Below are positions 9,918 through 20,139 of a stretch of DNA of 64,000 nucleotides, in pieces; the first letter of the stretch is position 1; each line of letters begins with the position of its first letter. The notes under the pieces were generated by a model. That model worked only from the letters and a program-made list of their open reading frames with translations, made no database searches and was not told where the DNA came from. Made by a program: the position numbers and the translations under genes. The stretch lies in NCBI GenBank assembly GCA_963576725.1, contig OY755238.1:23309845-23373844 (forward strand), in the 5' to 3' direction. This stretch comes from Azorinus chamasolen. Its lineage: Eukaryota; Mollusca; Bivalvia; Cardiida; Solecurtidae.

Positions 9918-11095
9918 TTAGTCACATTTTCCATTTGATGCACTTTGGTAATGGAAATGAAAATGGCAGTTTCCACCACTTACATTAAAATGAAAATTTT
10001 GGGGACCAACATTGAAAGGCATATCAAACCCTGAAACTTGGTTGAACGTTGTATTATTACTGCTTGCAGAAAAGGAAGATGTGCTTGTGCTACTTTCAGT
10101 TAAATCTTTGGTGCTGTTGTGACTAGTTATAAAACCTTTGGAAAGTACTTCAGAACACTTACGTTTCTGGGCAGATGACTGCCCATCAATGTAGTGTTTG
10201 AGACTCTCTTCATTTTTATGTTTTGTTATTTTGCAAATTTGTTTTGTGTCAATGCCCCCCTGGTACATTACTGTAATTGCAGTAGCTCTGACAGAGTGGT
10301 TGGTATAGATCTGAGACAAGCCAGCACTTTTAGAAATTGATTTCATAATTTCTCCCAACTTGTTTTTTCCAACTACTGACTTTTGAAACCAGCAAGTGTC
10401 AGTCTCTGAAACTCTTTGTTTTGGCCTCTGAAATAGAGCATCAATTTCAGGATTTAGTCTACTGCAGTAAAACCTGAACAAATCTACACAGTTTACATGT
10501 TCTACACCAACATCAAAACTGTATGCTCTTATGTCACTATAATCCCAAGCTTTGGAACTACAACCACCCTGCCAGTTTTTTGTTTTTTCATTTTTGCACA
10601 TGACTAAGTACTCCTTTCCAGAGTCATCATTTTTGACTTGAAAGGAGGACTTAGTCATATTTCTGAAGCCCTCTCTACCACGTCTTGCAAAAAAATAGCA
10701 TATGCAAAACCAAAATGCATCAAGCAGATTAGTTGGTGTTGATTGGTAACTTTTCAGATATTTTGCTATTTTGATCATATCTCCTTCCTCAATGGCAGGT
10801 GTATGAGTTAGTTTTGATGTTATGGAAGGAGTTGAAATGTATTTTTTACACATATTTTCTAGCATTTTGTTTGCATACATAAAGGTTGCCCCTTCTAAGA
10901 TATTAATCTTTCTATTGTAGGGTGGTGAGGTCAAGGTACGATGGATGCCAGCTCTGATTCCTCTCAGGCTGATTGGGGCTACAAGCTTTCCATCCCTGGT
11001 CCGAACCTCTGCATAGAACTTTCGTAGAGTTGTAGCCAAGTTATCCTCAGATATTTCGTTCAGGTTAATAGATAAATTTCTCTTCATCTGCCATT
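9918..11095 (-). CDS. Exon 3 of the tyrosine-recombinase gene: core and catalytic domains
   Basis: Begins after a TTACAG acceptor with two bases completing Glu129, then Trp-Gln-Met. It holds 391 codons and the stop. It contains the core-binding domain and the whole catalytic domain with HSVR, KHKNEES and LKHYI motifs. The C-terminal 90 residues are low complexity, ending in alternating Phe/His (NFHFNV, CHFHFHY), a tail style seen in uncharacterised invertebrate DUF3504 proteins. Confidence 0.88.
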
Positions 11096-12620
11096 CTGTA
11101 ATTTGAAGGTTTTTAAAACTAGTGAAAATTGTTTAACCAATTTACAAATACAGGTTTTGTCATACATTTATACATATTTCTCTTTTTTCAGTAAGTGAAA
11201 AGATCTTTGGACAAGGGAAAAGCACATGAGAATATAGTTAGCAGGATTATATGTTGATTTTGGTCATTGATGACTGGATGTTTTTTTAAAACCCAGCATC
11301 ACTGATTGAGAGAATGTTTTTTCCTGCATATTCATCTATTTGGAACACATCAACATTAGAAAGTGATTGCTACAAATGATTGAGCTAAATGAAATGAAAC
11401 GAAGGATTTTAATAAGAGGAGGACTCGGCTCATATTTGGGTCAAGAACAATAATGGAAAGGGAAGACAGACATAACAGTATAAAAAAGGAGATAAACAGA
11501 AACATGTGAGTAAAACAAAACTATATATTTAGTTTAGTAGCTGTTTTACCAAGTAATCTGTTAATTGCCCAAGATTCTGATTGTTTAGTGGACTTTGGCT
11601 TTGCTTCCATGTCTAGGTCATCTAGGTCATTTTCATCCAGGTCTGATAGTTTCTCCACCCTATCCTCATCCCATGGCTCAAATAATGAATCAGTGTTGAA
11701 CTCTGGCTCTGTTCATTAAATTAAAGAGATGTTATAAATATTGTCATTCCGTTTAAATCAAACTTGATTTATTCAATGTACAAATGTATTAATAAATTGA
11801 AACACATTCAGAAGTTCTAATTTATTTGTATATAAATGAATGTTTCTTACTTTGGAGGTGGGAATAAAGGGGTTGGTGGGAGTCGGGGAGAAAGATAAAT
11901 AATTAAGGAGCCAAATCTCATATATTGTGTTTACATGCAATACTCTCATTATCTTGTCTTAAACAGATATGGGTGTCTCTATATATTTGTTAACTTAAGT
12001 TTTTATTGTTGATGTTTTACCTGTGTGGATTATAATTTTGCCACACTAGGTCGAAAAAAATGTAGATCTACCATAGTTTATTTATAACATCTACATAAAT
12101 CTTTCCCTGTTCTGTATTTAGGCCAAATTTCAATACCTACTGAATATTCATAAGAAAATAGTTGACATGGTAGGTGGAACATTGTATACATTCTTTTAGC
12201 AAACAGAGCAGACCCTAATCAGACGGTTCCTCTAGGAGCCGTCTGATCTGGGTCTTCTCTGTTTGCAAATGCGTGAAACACGTTTATATGAGGGAAAGTG
12301 TTAATATACGAGGTGTTAGGCCTATAAACAGTCATTTAAATGAATGTATTTTTGTCTCGGCTATAAATAAACTATAGTCTTTTTCGATGTTTACCATTCT
12401 CGGAAAACGTCGTCTGCTCCATCTGTGTTTTTTCTGGACGAAATATCTCATGGCGAAAGGCTTTCATCACTTGCCCTGTTGTCAGTGATTGAATCAAGTA
12501 CCTTTTACATGGAATTTCATTTAGTATATCTATAACAATAAACAATTCGTTGTCGTTGCCCCTGTAATACTCGCACCGTTGACCTAGCTTAGGCCAAAAG
12601 GCTATAGCGTTGGCGTCCAT
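9918..12620 (-). CDS. Crypton/DUF3504-type tyrosine recombinase, three exons, apparently intact
   Basis: Three minus-strand exons join with consistent phase: 12620-12395, 11708-11550 and 11095-9918, giving about 520 residues and ending in TAA. Introns (686 and 454 bp) both have GT donors and AG acceptors; the split codons each become Glu. Exon 3 carries the tyrosine-recombinase catalytic domain: an ARRGREGFR block (about 265-273), HSVR at 395-398, a later His at 421 and Tyr at 430 in the context KHYI, i.e. the R-HxxR-H-Y set expected of a DNA-cleaving recombinase. The N-terminal SAM-like region (about 112-230) includes the motif LRKFYAEVR typical of Crypton/ZMYM/QRICH1-like DUF3504 proteins. 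The tail is Ser/Thr-rich (455-480), then His/Phe-rich (484-512). No internal stop or frameshift is seen. It could be an active Crypton, a recently dead one, or a domesticated gene; the family call is firm, the exon 1 join less so. Confidence 0.85.
11550..11708 (-). CDS. Exon 2 of the tyrosine-recombinase gene: acidic linker
   Basis: A 159-bp exon with an AACAG acceptor and a GGTAAAAC donor. It encodes 52 whole codons: an Asp/Glu-rich stretch (WDEDRVEKLSDLDENDLDDL) followed by TKQSESWAINRLL. Joined to exon 3 it reads ..AINRLLEWQMKRNL.., which matches the start of the SAM-like DNA-binding domain in this protein family. That continuity across the splice is the best evidence that the exon is real. 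Confidence 0.8.
12095..12304. mobile_element. TTAA-type MITE (family TA-1) inside intron 1 of the recombinase gene
   Basis: Contains the TA-1 landmarks: CTTTCCCTGTTCTG, GAATATTCAT, GGTGGAACATTGTA, CAGACCCTAATCAGACGG, the hairpin tip TTCCTCTAGGAGCC, then GTTTGCAAATGCGTG and the terminus ending GTTAA. The left terminal TTAACC has decayed. It lies wholly within the 686-bp intron and does not touch the splice sites. Confidence 0.75.
12395..12620 (-). CDS. Exon 1 of the tyrosine-recombinase gene: start codon and small unrecognised domain
   Basis: Starts at ATG 12620 and encodes 75 residues plus one base before a GGTAAAC donor. The segment from about residue 8 to 62 (FWPKLGQRCEYY... to ...FRPEK) alternates hydrophobic and charged residues like a small beta-barrel (SH3, Tudor or chromo-like), with Cys16 and Cys38. 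I do not recognise the domain. The join to exon 2 is supported by phase (1 base + 2 bases = Glu codon) but not by a transcript. Without this exon the recombinase would have to start at Met132. Confidence 0.6.
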
Positions 12621-12756
12621 TGTCTATCTTAGGCCCGGAATATGGATAAGTAAAACCGGTCAACAACAGCGCGTGAGCACGAGAATCGCCTCGTTAATAC
12701 ATGGTCTAGCGGGACTAAAACAGCACGTTTTGTGCAAGAATTTAGTTTAAATATCG

Positions 12757-12858
12757 GCTTTAGAGACAGGTGGCAGCTTAACGCATGGTGAAAGTCATTT
12801 AAAAAGCTTCACCGCTTTATGCATGACTATCATCTTGCATTAAGCAGCCAACTCTCTA
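12757..12858. mobile_element. Left part of a pogo-like MITE split by a LINE
   Basis: GACAGGTGGCAGCTTAACGC, then TGCATGACT and TTGCATTAAGCAGCCAAC match MITE arms. The right part resumes at 13999 after the LINE. Confidence 0.6.
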
Positions 12859-13995
12859 TTTATCTATCTATCTGTCCCAAGACCAAGGCTTCACCGTAGA
12901 GGGGAATTTGTTGCCGAAAACGCGGATATTCTTCTCCGGACTGGTCTGTCTGTAGCATGTGCGAGGAGATCTGGCATTCTCAGTGATGCACACTCCTTGA
13001 TGTTGTCAGATCCTTCCTGGTCTGCGCCCACCTTCTACTGTCTCTTGGTGGATTGTTTTGCTTAGATTGTTGTGCTTAGTATTGTGACCAAACCACTGTA
13101 GCTTCCTCCTCTTAACAGTTGCAAGCAGGAGTTCCTGGGGATCAACAAGACTCTTCAATCGGACTCGAATGCCTTGATTCTCCTTTCAGGGTCTGCTACC
13201 AACGTCCAGATCTCACAACCATATAACATGGTGGACAAGACAAGAGATGTGTATAGCCTGTACTTGGTCTTGAAGCTAATATTTCTCTTCCATATCCTTT
13301 CTAGACTTGTCATGGCTGCTTTGCTGTCACTAATCGGATGCGGATTTCAGCTCAGCTGCTCAGTTCTTCTAACGGCTATCCACTCATTGTAATGTTAGCT
13401 GGTGTGTCTTTGAAGCTGTTCAACATGTCCTTTGAATTCTCTGTGCTGACGCAGGACACAAGTTTGTTGTTCAAATCTTGAAGTTCACCGGTGCTGCCTC
13501 CCATGCTATCTATATCGTTGGCAAATCGTATATTGCACACAGGCCTGCCACCGATGAGGATGGTTGGGACATGGTCATGGAGGGTGGTCTGCATTATTCC
13601 TTCTATTAAGAGGTTGAAGAGAACTGGGGAAGAAAACATTCTTGTCTGACGCCAATTGCGGTGCGGAAGAAATCACCAATCTGACTGTTCATGGTGACTG
13701 CGCTGCTGGAGTGTTAATAGAGGGCCTGGATGTGATGGACAGCCTGAATTGTGCGTGTCAGCCCCTGAAGTGTTCTCCGTTCATCACACAAGTCTAGACC
13801 TCGTCTGTAACCCAATGGCGAGTTTTCTTCCTCTTTTTTCCTAGGATTGTGTCCCGGGCTGTTGAAAGTAGTACCTCCTTTGTGGATTTGACCCGGGTGT
13901 CTACGTCCTTGTCGAGTAGGTTTAGGACAGAAAACTTCCAACATATTTGAGCCTGGAAAACACTCACTACGTCTGGGTCTTTCAGTCTGCCACCT
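12859..13995 (-). pseudogene. LINE (endonuclease/reverse-transcriptase type), degraded and internally deleted
   Basis: On the minus strand, fragments in different frames read LDLCDERRTLQG (linker before the RT), then GDFFRTAIGVRQ and SSPVLFNLLIEGIMQTTLHD, IGGRPVCNIRFANDIDSMGG, and TKYRLYTSLVLSTMLYGCEI, with DNIKE and DLLAHATDRP near the C-terminus. The catalytic FADD is FAND here. The fingers part of the RT is missing, and there are several stops and frameshifts. The 3' end shows a GATA-type tail (ATCT repeats at 12860-12872 on the plus strand). Confidence 0.8.
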
Positions 13996-13998
13996 GTC

Positions 13999-14059
13999 TA
14001 CAAATATATAAATTCTTCTCATCTAGAAAACCGGTTTAGAGGGGTTCTACTACATATAT
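13999..14059. mobile_element. Right part of the LINE-interrupted pogo-like MITE
   Basis: CTACAAATATATAAATTCTT, then CCGGTTTAGAGGGGTTCTAC closes the MITE opened at about 12757. GCCACCTGTCT at the junction repeats the GCCAACTCT of the left junction, a plausible target duplication. Confidence 0.6.
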
Positions 14060-14194
14060 GTTGACATTTGACATGCCTCATCTGGATTGGATCCAGACTG
14101 ACATTTAATAGCGTATCATCGGGTCCAATCTGATATTTCACAGCGCTTTGTCTGGGTCCATTCTCTCATTTGACATAACCTGGTCGTTCCAAGC
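14060..14194. repeat. Decayed TA-2-like hairpin pieces
   Basis: TGGATTGGATCCAGACTGAC and GTCTGGGTCCATTCTC recall the ATCTGGATCCAAAC arms of family TA-2. Confidence 0.35.
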
Positions 14195-14430
14195 GTGCTA
14201 CAAGTAAATGTAACAGTCAAAACAGTTAAACGTGCAGTGCTATATGTAACAGTAAACAGTACGGTGATATATGTAACGTTTATACTTGAAGATAGTATGT
14301 AAAAGTAAAAGTTATAGTTCTACATGTAACAGTGAAACGTACATTGTCTCATGTACGAGTAAAATTTCTAGACTGAGTGTTGCATGTAAGACTCAAACAT
14401 ACAGTGCTACATGTAACAGGTAAAAATTGA
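14195..14430. repeat. Degenerate tandem repeat, unit about 35 bp
   Basis: GTGCTACATGTAACAG and related words (ATGTAACAGT, AAACGTACA) recur six or seven times with variable spacing. Confidence 0.6.
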
Positions 14431-14639
14431 ACATACAAAAACATAGAGCAAACGGTATGGCTATGAATTCAATCTGAATTAAAATTTGAATAAAATTTTA
14501 AATAATCGATAGACATTACGTTACAGAGATCTTACCAAAGAAGAGTCACAGAATAGTCGGGTATAGACTAAGGATAACCAAAGACAAACACAACAAAGAT
14601 GTCGATCGAAAAGCTGTTTTTGAAACAATGTTAAATACA

Positions 14640-14935
14640 AATTTGAGAGAAATATATAAAAGAAAAAGTAGTAAAGTCAAGCATGCAAAGCCACATACAA
14701 GACGCAACCACCACGAAAACATCGATAGACAGTATGTCACACCCAAACACACACACAACCACACACCCAAACACAAGCACACGCACGAGATGAACATAGA
14801 AAACACCAACATACAAAAGCACCAGAGACAAACACTCCAAACATGAACAAAAGCACAAGTACAAATACAAGACAAACAAAGGTAAGAGTAACAAAGAGAG
14901 TACCGTCCTTGGAACGGTCAGTAGCAAACTCTAAA
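14640..14935 (-). repeat. Dispersed repeat R1 with CA-rich segment
   Basis: On the minus strand the copy carries GACCGTTCCAAGGACGGTA and GT-rich sequence. Other copies or pieces: 21840-22165, 29720-29910, 30005-30125, 34440-34675, 38510-38790 and 53870-54048. It shares its core with the 3' region of the reverse-transcriptase element (1141-1170, 31008-31038). The open frames seen here are products of the biased composition. Confidence 0.65.
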
Positions 14936-15130
14936 CCAAATTGCCTGTTGAAAATACCATTCATAGGTAAATACATTCATAACTGTATTTCAAAGCAACA
15001 TCTTATTGAAGTGAAACTCGGGCACATTTACAACTAAATGTTAAATTTCACTTCGAGTTATAATTAGTGTCCGGTTATTGAGCTAATTCTGGACACATTG
15101 TTTCAAACAAGCGAACTTTGCAAACTGAAT

Positions 15131-15332
15131 ATAGCAAAATCTCGATACTACGAAATGTTAATGACGAATTTGTCCCTGTAGGCAGGAGGCTGCTTATTGC
15201 AAGGTGAAATTCATGCAGCTAGCTCCTCGATGAGTTTTCTGTATGACTTTCACGCTGCATTAAGCTACCATCTGCGTTAAAGACCAATAATGGTACGTAT
15301 TTAAGTGTTCGTAGTATAGAGTTTTTACAGTA
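15131..15332. mobile_element. Degenerate pogo-like MITE
   Basis: Left TAGCAAAATCTCGATACTAC, arms GGCAGGAGGCTGCTTATTGC and CTGCATTAAGCTACCATCTG, right end GTATAGAGTTTTTACAGTA. Confidence 0.7.
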
Positions 15333-15403
15333 CTTACTAGAGATACATTTATTTTAAATTATCAAAACATGTTCACATAAAAGCAGTAAAAAAGTGCAAC
15401 ATT

Positions 15404-15472
15404 ACAAACAGTGCAAACGCTGATGAGGGGGCTCTTCTAGGGGCCCTCTCATCTGCGTCTACACTGCTTGCA
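15404..15472. repeat. Hairpin-type MITE core
   Basis: AACAGTGCAAACGCTGATGA.., tip GGGCTCTTCTAGGGGCCC, and TCTACACTGCTTGCAAATG pair as a long stem, resembling the core at 52920-52995. Confidence 0.55.
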
Positions 15473-15833
15473 AATGACATTAGTGACCCGTGTCCTGCAC
15501 AGTAAGAATTACAATACGGTCATACATTTGCAAGCCTAACTTCAACAATTCAAAATAATATTTGGCACATATACAGCTCAAATAATATTGTTTTATCCAG
15601 TCACCAGGCTTCTCTAATGACATGATAAAGGGGATGCAGATAAACTTAGGTTTATTAGGTTACTTCCGGTAGTAGAAGGTTTATTAGGCTAGTAGATAGG
15701 CGTAATGATTCTATAACCATGGAACTGTTTTAATTTTCTGTAAATATGCATAGAAATTATGTTGACGGAATAGATCTAACAGAAAATTCACCAAAAGAAT
15801 TATTCAAATAAGAAAAATGAAGAAAAATAAAAA

Positions 15834-15930
15834 TGGCTACAGCTGGATTCGAACCCGCGCCTTATTCCACAAAAAAACAATTATAATCAGTCTAGAGACG
15901 TCGTGCTTACCGATTACGCCACTGATGCCA
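15834..15930 (-). tRNA. tRNA-like sequence (pseudogene or SINE head)
   Basis: The minus strand has an A-box-like TGGCGTAATCGGTAAGC and a perfect B box GGTTCGAATCC, with weakly pairing ends (GGCATCA and TGTAGCC). About 40 bases between the D arm and T arm do not fold into a normal anticodon arm. A T-rich run follows on the minus strand. Identity cannot be assigned. Confidence 0.45.
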
Positions 15931-15934
15931 CTTG

Positions 15935-16965
15935 ACGTTGGCGTTGATTTATCTTTTATTAATTTAATCCACCGCTATCGAAACGCGTTTTTGATAAAAT
16001 CAAGCCAGGAAGCAAAGATTGACAGATAAATAGTTAATATTTTCTTTTCACTCTCATGATAATTTGATTGATAAACTTTTACAGGGGCGGTACTTGTCAT
16101 AGACCTAAATATAGCCTGTTCAGTTCCATCGATTTATGAGTGACGTTAGTCCTATCTAAAAATAGAAACCGAGACGACGGAACTCGAATTTGACCAGAAA
16201 GCCTCCGGGAGAATATCTAATCAATAGTAATCATGTCTGTTTGAATTAACATATCGACTATCGATTCAAAGGATTTTATTTTTCAAATTCAACCACGTTT
16301 CACCTCTTGTAATGTAGGTATCGAAACTATTTTCCTCTGCGGTAGCTCATTATTTACGTCTTTAGAAATGGAAATGAAAAGGGAGGTCCGTTGATTGAAA
16401 ATCCGCATTTTCAATGCAAATTATTTCAAGATTGTTATATTTTACGAGTCTATGAAATAAGATAAAACTAAATTGACTAGTTAAATCGAAAAGCCTCGCC
16501 TCAACGTTTTCTCCCCTCGTCGGATAAAGACGTCCCATCTACGGCACTAACCTATTATTCTCTATTTATTGTTTTACCTCAATTTCGTTTCATTACGAAA
16601 AGAAACATTTTGAAACAAAAAGTAACCGTTTACGATATCAATATGGAAAAAGCAGTTAAACAGGGAGAGCCACATACGAAAGGATACCGCACCAAACACC
16701 ACCAAACAAGTTTACTATACTCTTACTGGAAAACGGGTCTTATTGAATTGCAAACAATGTAGACCCAGATTAGCTGTGACCATGGTGATGCAGCGTCTGG
16801 TCAAGCCATGCAGTGTATGCGATCCAACAAGAACCATTTTCCCTTATTTATATCAAATTTGTTCTCAATATTTCCATATACTGTAAACCTTAATCAGAGG
16901 CCCAGATAAGATGCCTTTATTAAAACATTTAATTGATTACTTCATTATTTCTCCATCAAACCAAA
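15935..16965. other. No gene recognised
   Basis: AT-rich sequence. A weak TA-1-type trace (GCAAACAATGTAGACCCAGA) lies near 16750. Confidence 0.3.
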
Positions 16966-16970
16966 CTATG

Positions 16971-17120
16971 TGACCACTTTTTAGAATCATCTCTGAGAGA
17001 CGATTCTAAGGAGTGGTCATAGCATAGGGGTTGGTGGAGCAATGACGATTTTAGTATTTGAGTACGCACCTTTATCTGTTGCTCTGCCTTGACCTGATGC
17101 ATGATCTTGTTCTGTCACAT
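16971..17120. repeat. Dispersed repeat R2 with terminal hairpin
   Basis: GACCACTTTTTAGAATC pairs with GATTCTAAGGAGTGGTC around ATCTCTGAGAGAC. Other copies are at 50955-51060 (one arm) and 63941-63989 (hairpin at the window end). Confidence 0.65.
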
Positions 17121-17712
17121 GTAAAATAAGATTCCATTTCCCAGAGAGGGACTGATATTGTATTACGTAGTGCAACACAGGGTATCATTTTCTGACATAC
17201 GCACTAATCAATAGCAATTTATAATATAGATACAGAAAGAAAGCATATTCTATATATGAGACAGTCTATATCAGTTTGATCAAATTTAGGTGTCTGTCGT
17301 CTTTCAGGAAGTTCTCATGAATTCAATATATCAAATACATCATTTGTAAGACACATCAATGTAACTGTGTCGAAAAACGCGTTTCCTTCCTTTTTCCTGT
17401 CTAATAGTAATGATAAAAATGATTTGTTTTAGACGCACAACTATTATTGATCCATATCATGACCCCGAGGTTATAAAACTATTTACTCTATTCAAGCATC
17501 TGATTGGTTGTGTTTCTATCTTGCTCAAAATATGACTAATCGGATATTTGGGAATCCACTAAGACTCTGGAGATTTTGAATCATTGGACCCAGCTAAACG
17601 CGACCCGATACGCATGTTTAAACAGCTTGGATCCAAGCCGACACTTCGTCAAATAGTGTCGTATTAAACGCCTGTACCAAGGTATTTGGTCAATCGATTC
17701 TAAAACATATAT
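17120..17712. other. No gene recognised
   Basis: AT-rich; a decayed TA-2-like phrase (AACAGCTTGGATCCAAGC) near 17622. Confidence 0.3.
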
Positions 17713-17925
17713 TTAACCTTTAGTCTGCTGAGCATAATATTTTTACACAATATTTCACCTACAACATTTTTAAATTCAAATAATAATCAATGTGTATACA
17801 AAAATGCAATCAGGGTGTCAAACAGTTTGGATCCTGATGAGGCATCGAGTTACCCGGTGTCTCATCTGGTTCCAAACTGTTTGCCTAGGTATTCACTCAT
17901 ACGCCTATAGAAGGCTAAAGGTTAA
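17713..17925. mobile_element. TTAA-flanked MITE, family TA-2, full copy
   Basis: TTAACCTTTAGTCTGCTGAG to AGAAGGCTAAAGGTTAA. The central hairpin pairs AAACAGTTTGGATCCTGATG with CATCTGGTTCCAAACTGTTT. It is the same element as 5328-5516, with the hairpin preserved. Confidence 0.9.
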
Positions 17926-18992
17926 TTACACATTGGAAATGGTGAAATGAAAACAAAAATCAGTACTGGTAGATTCCAATTTATTTTGTATGTTCTTCTC
18001 TAATGATGACTAAACTGTATTTGATGTCGTGTATCCATTGTTACGAGCCTGCTGTTATAAACGTTCTTTAAATAGCACTCAATTATCGTGTCTCTCCGTA
18101 ATGAACGTCTAAAAAAGGGAAAACCAAATTATGTAACATAGTCTTGAGCATACTCAATAGAAAATGGGTTCTCAGGCATTATTCGTCTCATGTTTAAATT
18201 GAAAGATCAGATATACAGTGCATAACTACCAGTTTACTTATCAAGTGTCGTTTGCTTGATTCATACAAAATGTGAACATGCATGAAACCAGTCACTCGCT
18301 TGCATACAGTCCCGGTCATCTAACCAAATCCCTGTTGAATATTCATGTGAGTATAATACTATCAAGTATTTATTATAATGAAATAATTATGTATACGGTA
18401 TGTTTTGCTATTGGTTGAAACTATAGAGTCCGATCTACAATAAATTCATAAGCAAACTGAAAAAACCTTCATAATACGGCTCCTACAGGAGTCATCTGAT
18501 CTAGGTCTACTAGGTCTACTCTCTTTGCAAAGGCGTTCAAAATCCTCTGTATCAAATAACGGGTTATGCATCAGGCCGAGAAAACGTTTCGTACGTGACG
18601 AATATTGAGGTACTGTTTTGATATGTTGCTTGGCACATGGTGCATTAATGCATTTATACAGAAAACGTTAGAGACAGGTAGAAAGAACCATAAATTTAAT
18701 CAAGTAAAACAAGAAACCTGTCAAAATTGTGATTGCAAATTTTACGAGATAGTAAAAAAGAAATATGGATATAATTATTAAAGTTTTATTTACTCTAAAC
18801 GTGTTCACATGTGCAATACAACCCCTTGGCTGCAAATGACTTATAAACTATATCAAAGTATGTATCCTATTAACATATATTGTATTAATCCGCGCTATGT
18901 TTATCTCGACTGAAGACTAAAAGTGTATTTTCTAAATGCGTTTATTTAATAAAACAAAGTATGTCTTTGTTATTTAAAATACGCGTACATAT
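17926..18992. other. No gene; decayed TA-1 hairpin near 18440-18560
   Basis: AAGCAAACTGAAAAAACC, tip GGCTCCTACAGGAGTCATCT and CTCTTTGCAAAGGCGTTC show a degenerate TA-1 core. The rest is unassigned. Confidence 0.45.
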
Positions 18993-19156
18993 ATAGTAGA
19001 ACCTAGCCTATGCGACTATTCATTTATTGAACATACGTGTCTTAAGAAGCAGGTGGTTTGGTTGCTTAAGGCCCCTATAGGAGCCGGCATTAACCTAGCA
19101 TCTGTCTTACAGACCCATAATTAAACCTTTTTGATGACCGCTTAATACATGTACTA
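18993..19156. mobile_element. Degenerate pogo-like MITE
   Basis: AGTAGAACCTAGCCTATGCG, arm GCAGGTGGTTTGGTTGCTTA, tip CCCCTATAGGAGCCG and right end ATGACCGCTTAATACATG. Confidence 0.6.
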
Positions 19157-19782
19157 CCCTAGGTACTGATAAATGATGATATGCATAGAGACGGTTCAAT
19201 ATGCACACGGCATTACATGAAGCTTTCACGTTTAACTTACAACACTCTAGTGGCGAATCTGTGATTCCCGTGGTAGACAGTGTCGAGCCTTATCCGACAT
19301 TTCTTTAAGCCTTGACTCCATTATTATAAATTAGTTGGAAGGGAAATATTTTTAGAACTGAAGCAGAAGACAATATTTGAGACAACAAATGCTCAGAAAA
19401 AAAGCTTAAACTGTCTACTTAGCAAATAATAAGTTAAAACTAGGTATAATCCATGTGTAGTAAAGTGTATGGTCATGACAAATAATCAAGAAACTGAATT
19501 CAGTTTAATTGAATGATGCTTTGCTGAATTTGACCGTAGCAAACAGTTGGTTTGTTATGTCACTCTTCATTTGTGTATAATACTTATTTTAAAACAAATC
19601 TATCGCGAATTATTGTCAATAAAATCATGCACAAATTATATGCACGGGGACATTTTAATATCAATAAAGGTCTGCCTAGAATATTCTGGATCAGTTGATA
19701 CTAAAACCAGAAATATTGACATTTAACCCAATCATCTATGAATATTAATTTACTTCATAAATATGCATGGACTGGGTACACA
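19157..19782. other. No feature recognised
   Basis: AT-rich spacer without coding or repeat signature that I can name. Confidence 0.3.
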
Positions 19783-19991
19783 TTAACCCATTCCCTCACG
19801 TTGACGACTTTTGATGACTCTATAAAAGTCACTTTGTGAAACTATTGTGATAAATAGAGCATTTGCTCCTACAGGAGCAAATACTCTATTTATCACAATG
19901 GTTTCAAACTACAAAATTCTAAACTTTTCCTTTTCGGTAGATTTATTCAAAGTGGTTGTATCTAAAAATAGCATATGAGGTAATGGGTTAA
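19783..19991. mobile_element. TTAA-flanked MITE, family TA-3
   Basis: TTAACCCATTCCCTCACG to ATGAGGTAATGGGTTAA. A near-perfect central hairpin pairs TTGTGATAAATAGAGCATTT with its complement around GCTCCTACAGGAGC. Inverse orientation to the copy at 51866-52094. Confidence 0.9.
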
Positions 19992-20029
19992 CAATGAAAC
20001 ATTTCGTTGTGAAAGACACTTCAGTATCG

Positions 20030-20139
20030 GTTTTATATTCAATCATAAGCAAACATAGCAGACTCTGGTCCTAATGGAGCTCAGCTGTCTGATCTGGCTC
20101 TACGCTTCTCTGAAAAGGTACCAAAATGTAAAGGGTTAA
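20030..20139. mobile_element. Truncated TA-1-type MITE ending at a shared TTAA
   Basis: AAGCAAACATAGCAGACTCT, then CTGTCTGATCTGGCTCTACG and the terminus TGTAAAGGGTTAA. Its final TTAA is also the first TTAA of the next element. Confidence 0.6.

Noticed and set aside
14546..14976. Cys/Val/Leu-rich minus-strand frames that look like multi-pass membrane proteins
   Set aside because: Product of GT-rich repeat R1; the three frames overlap and the same repeat elsewhere is not open.
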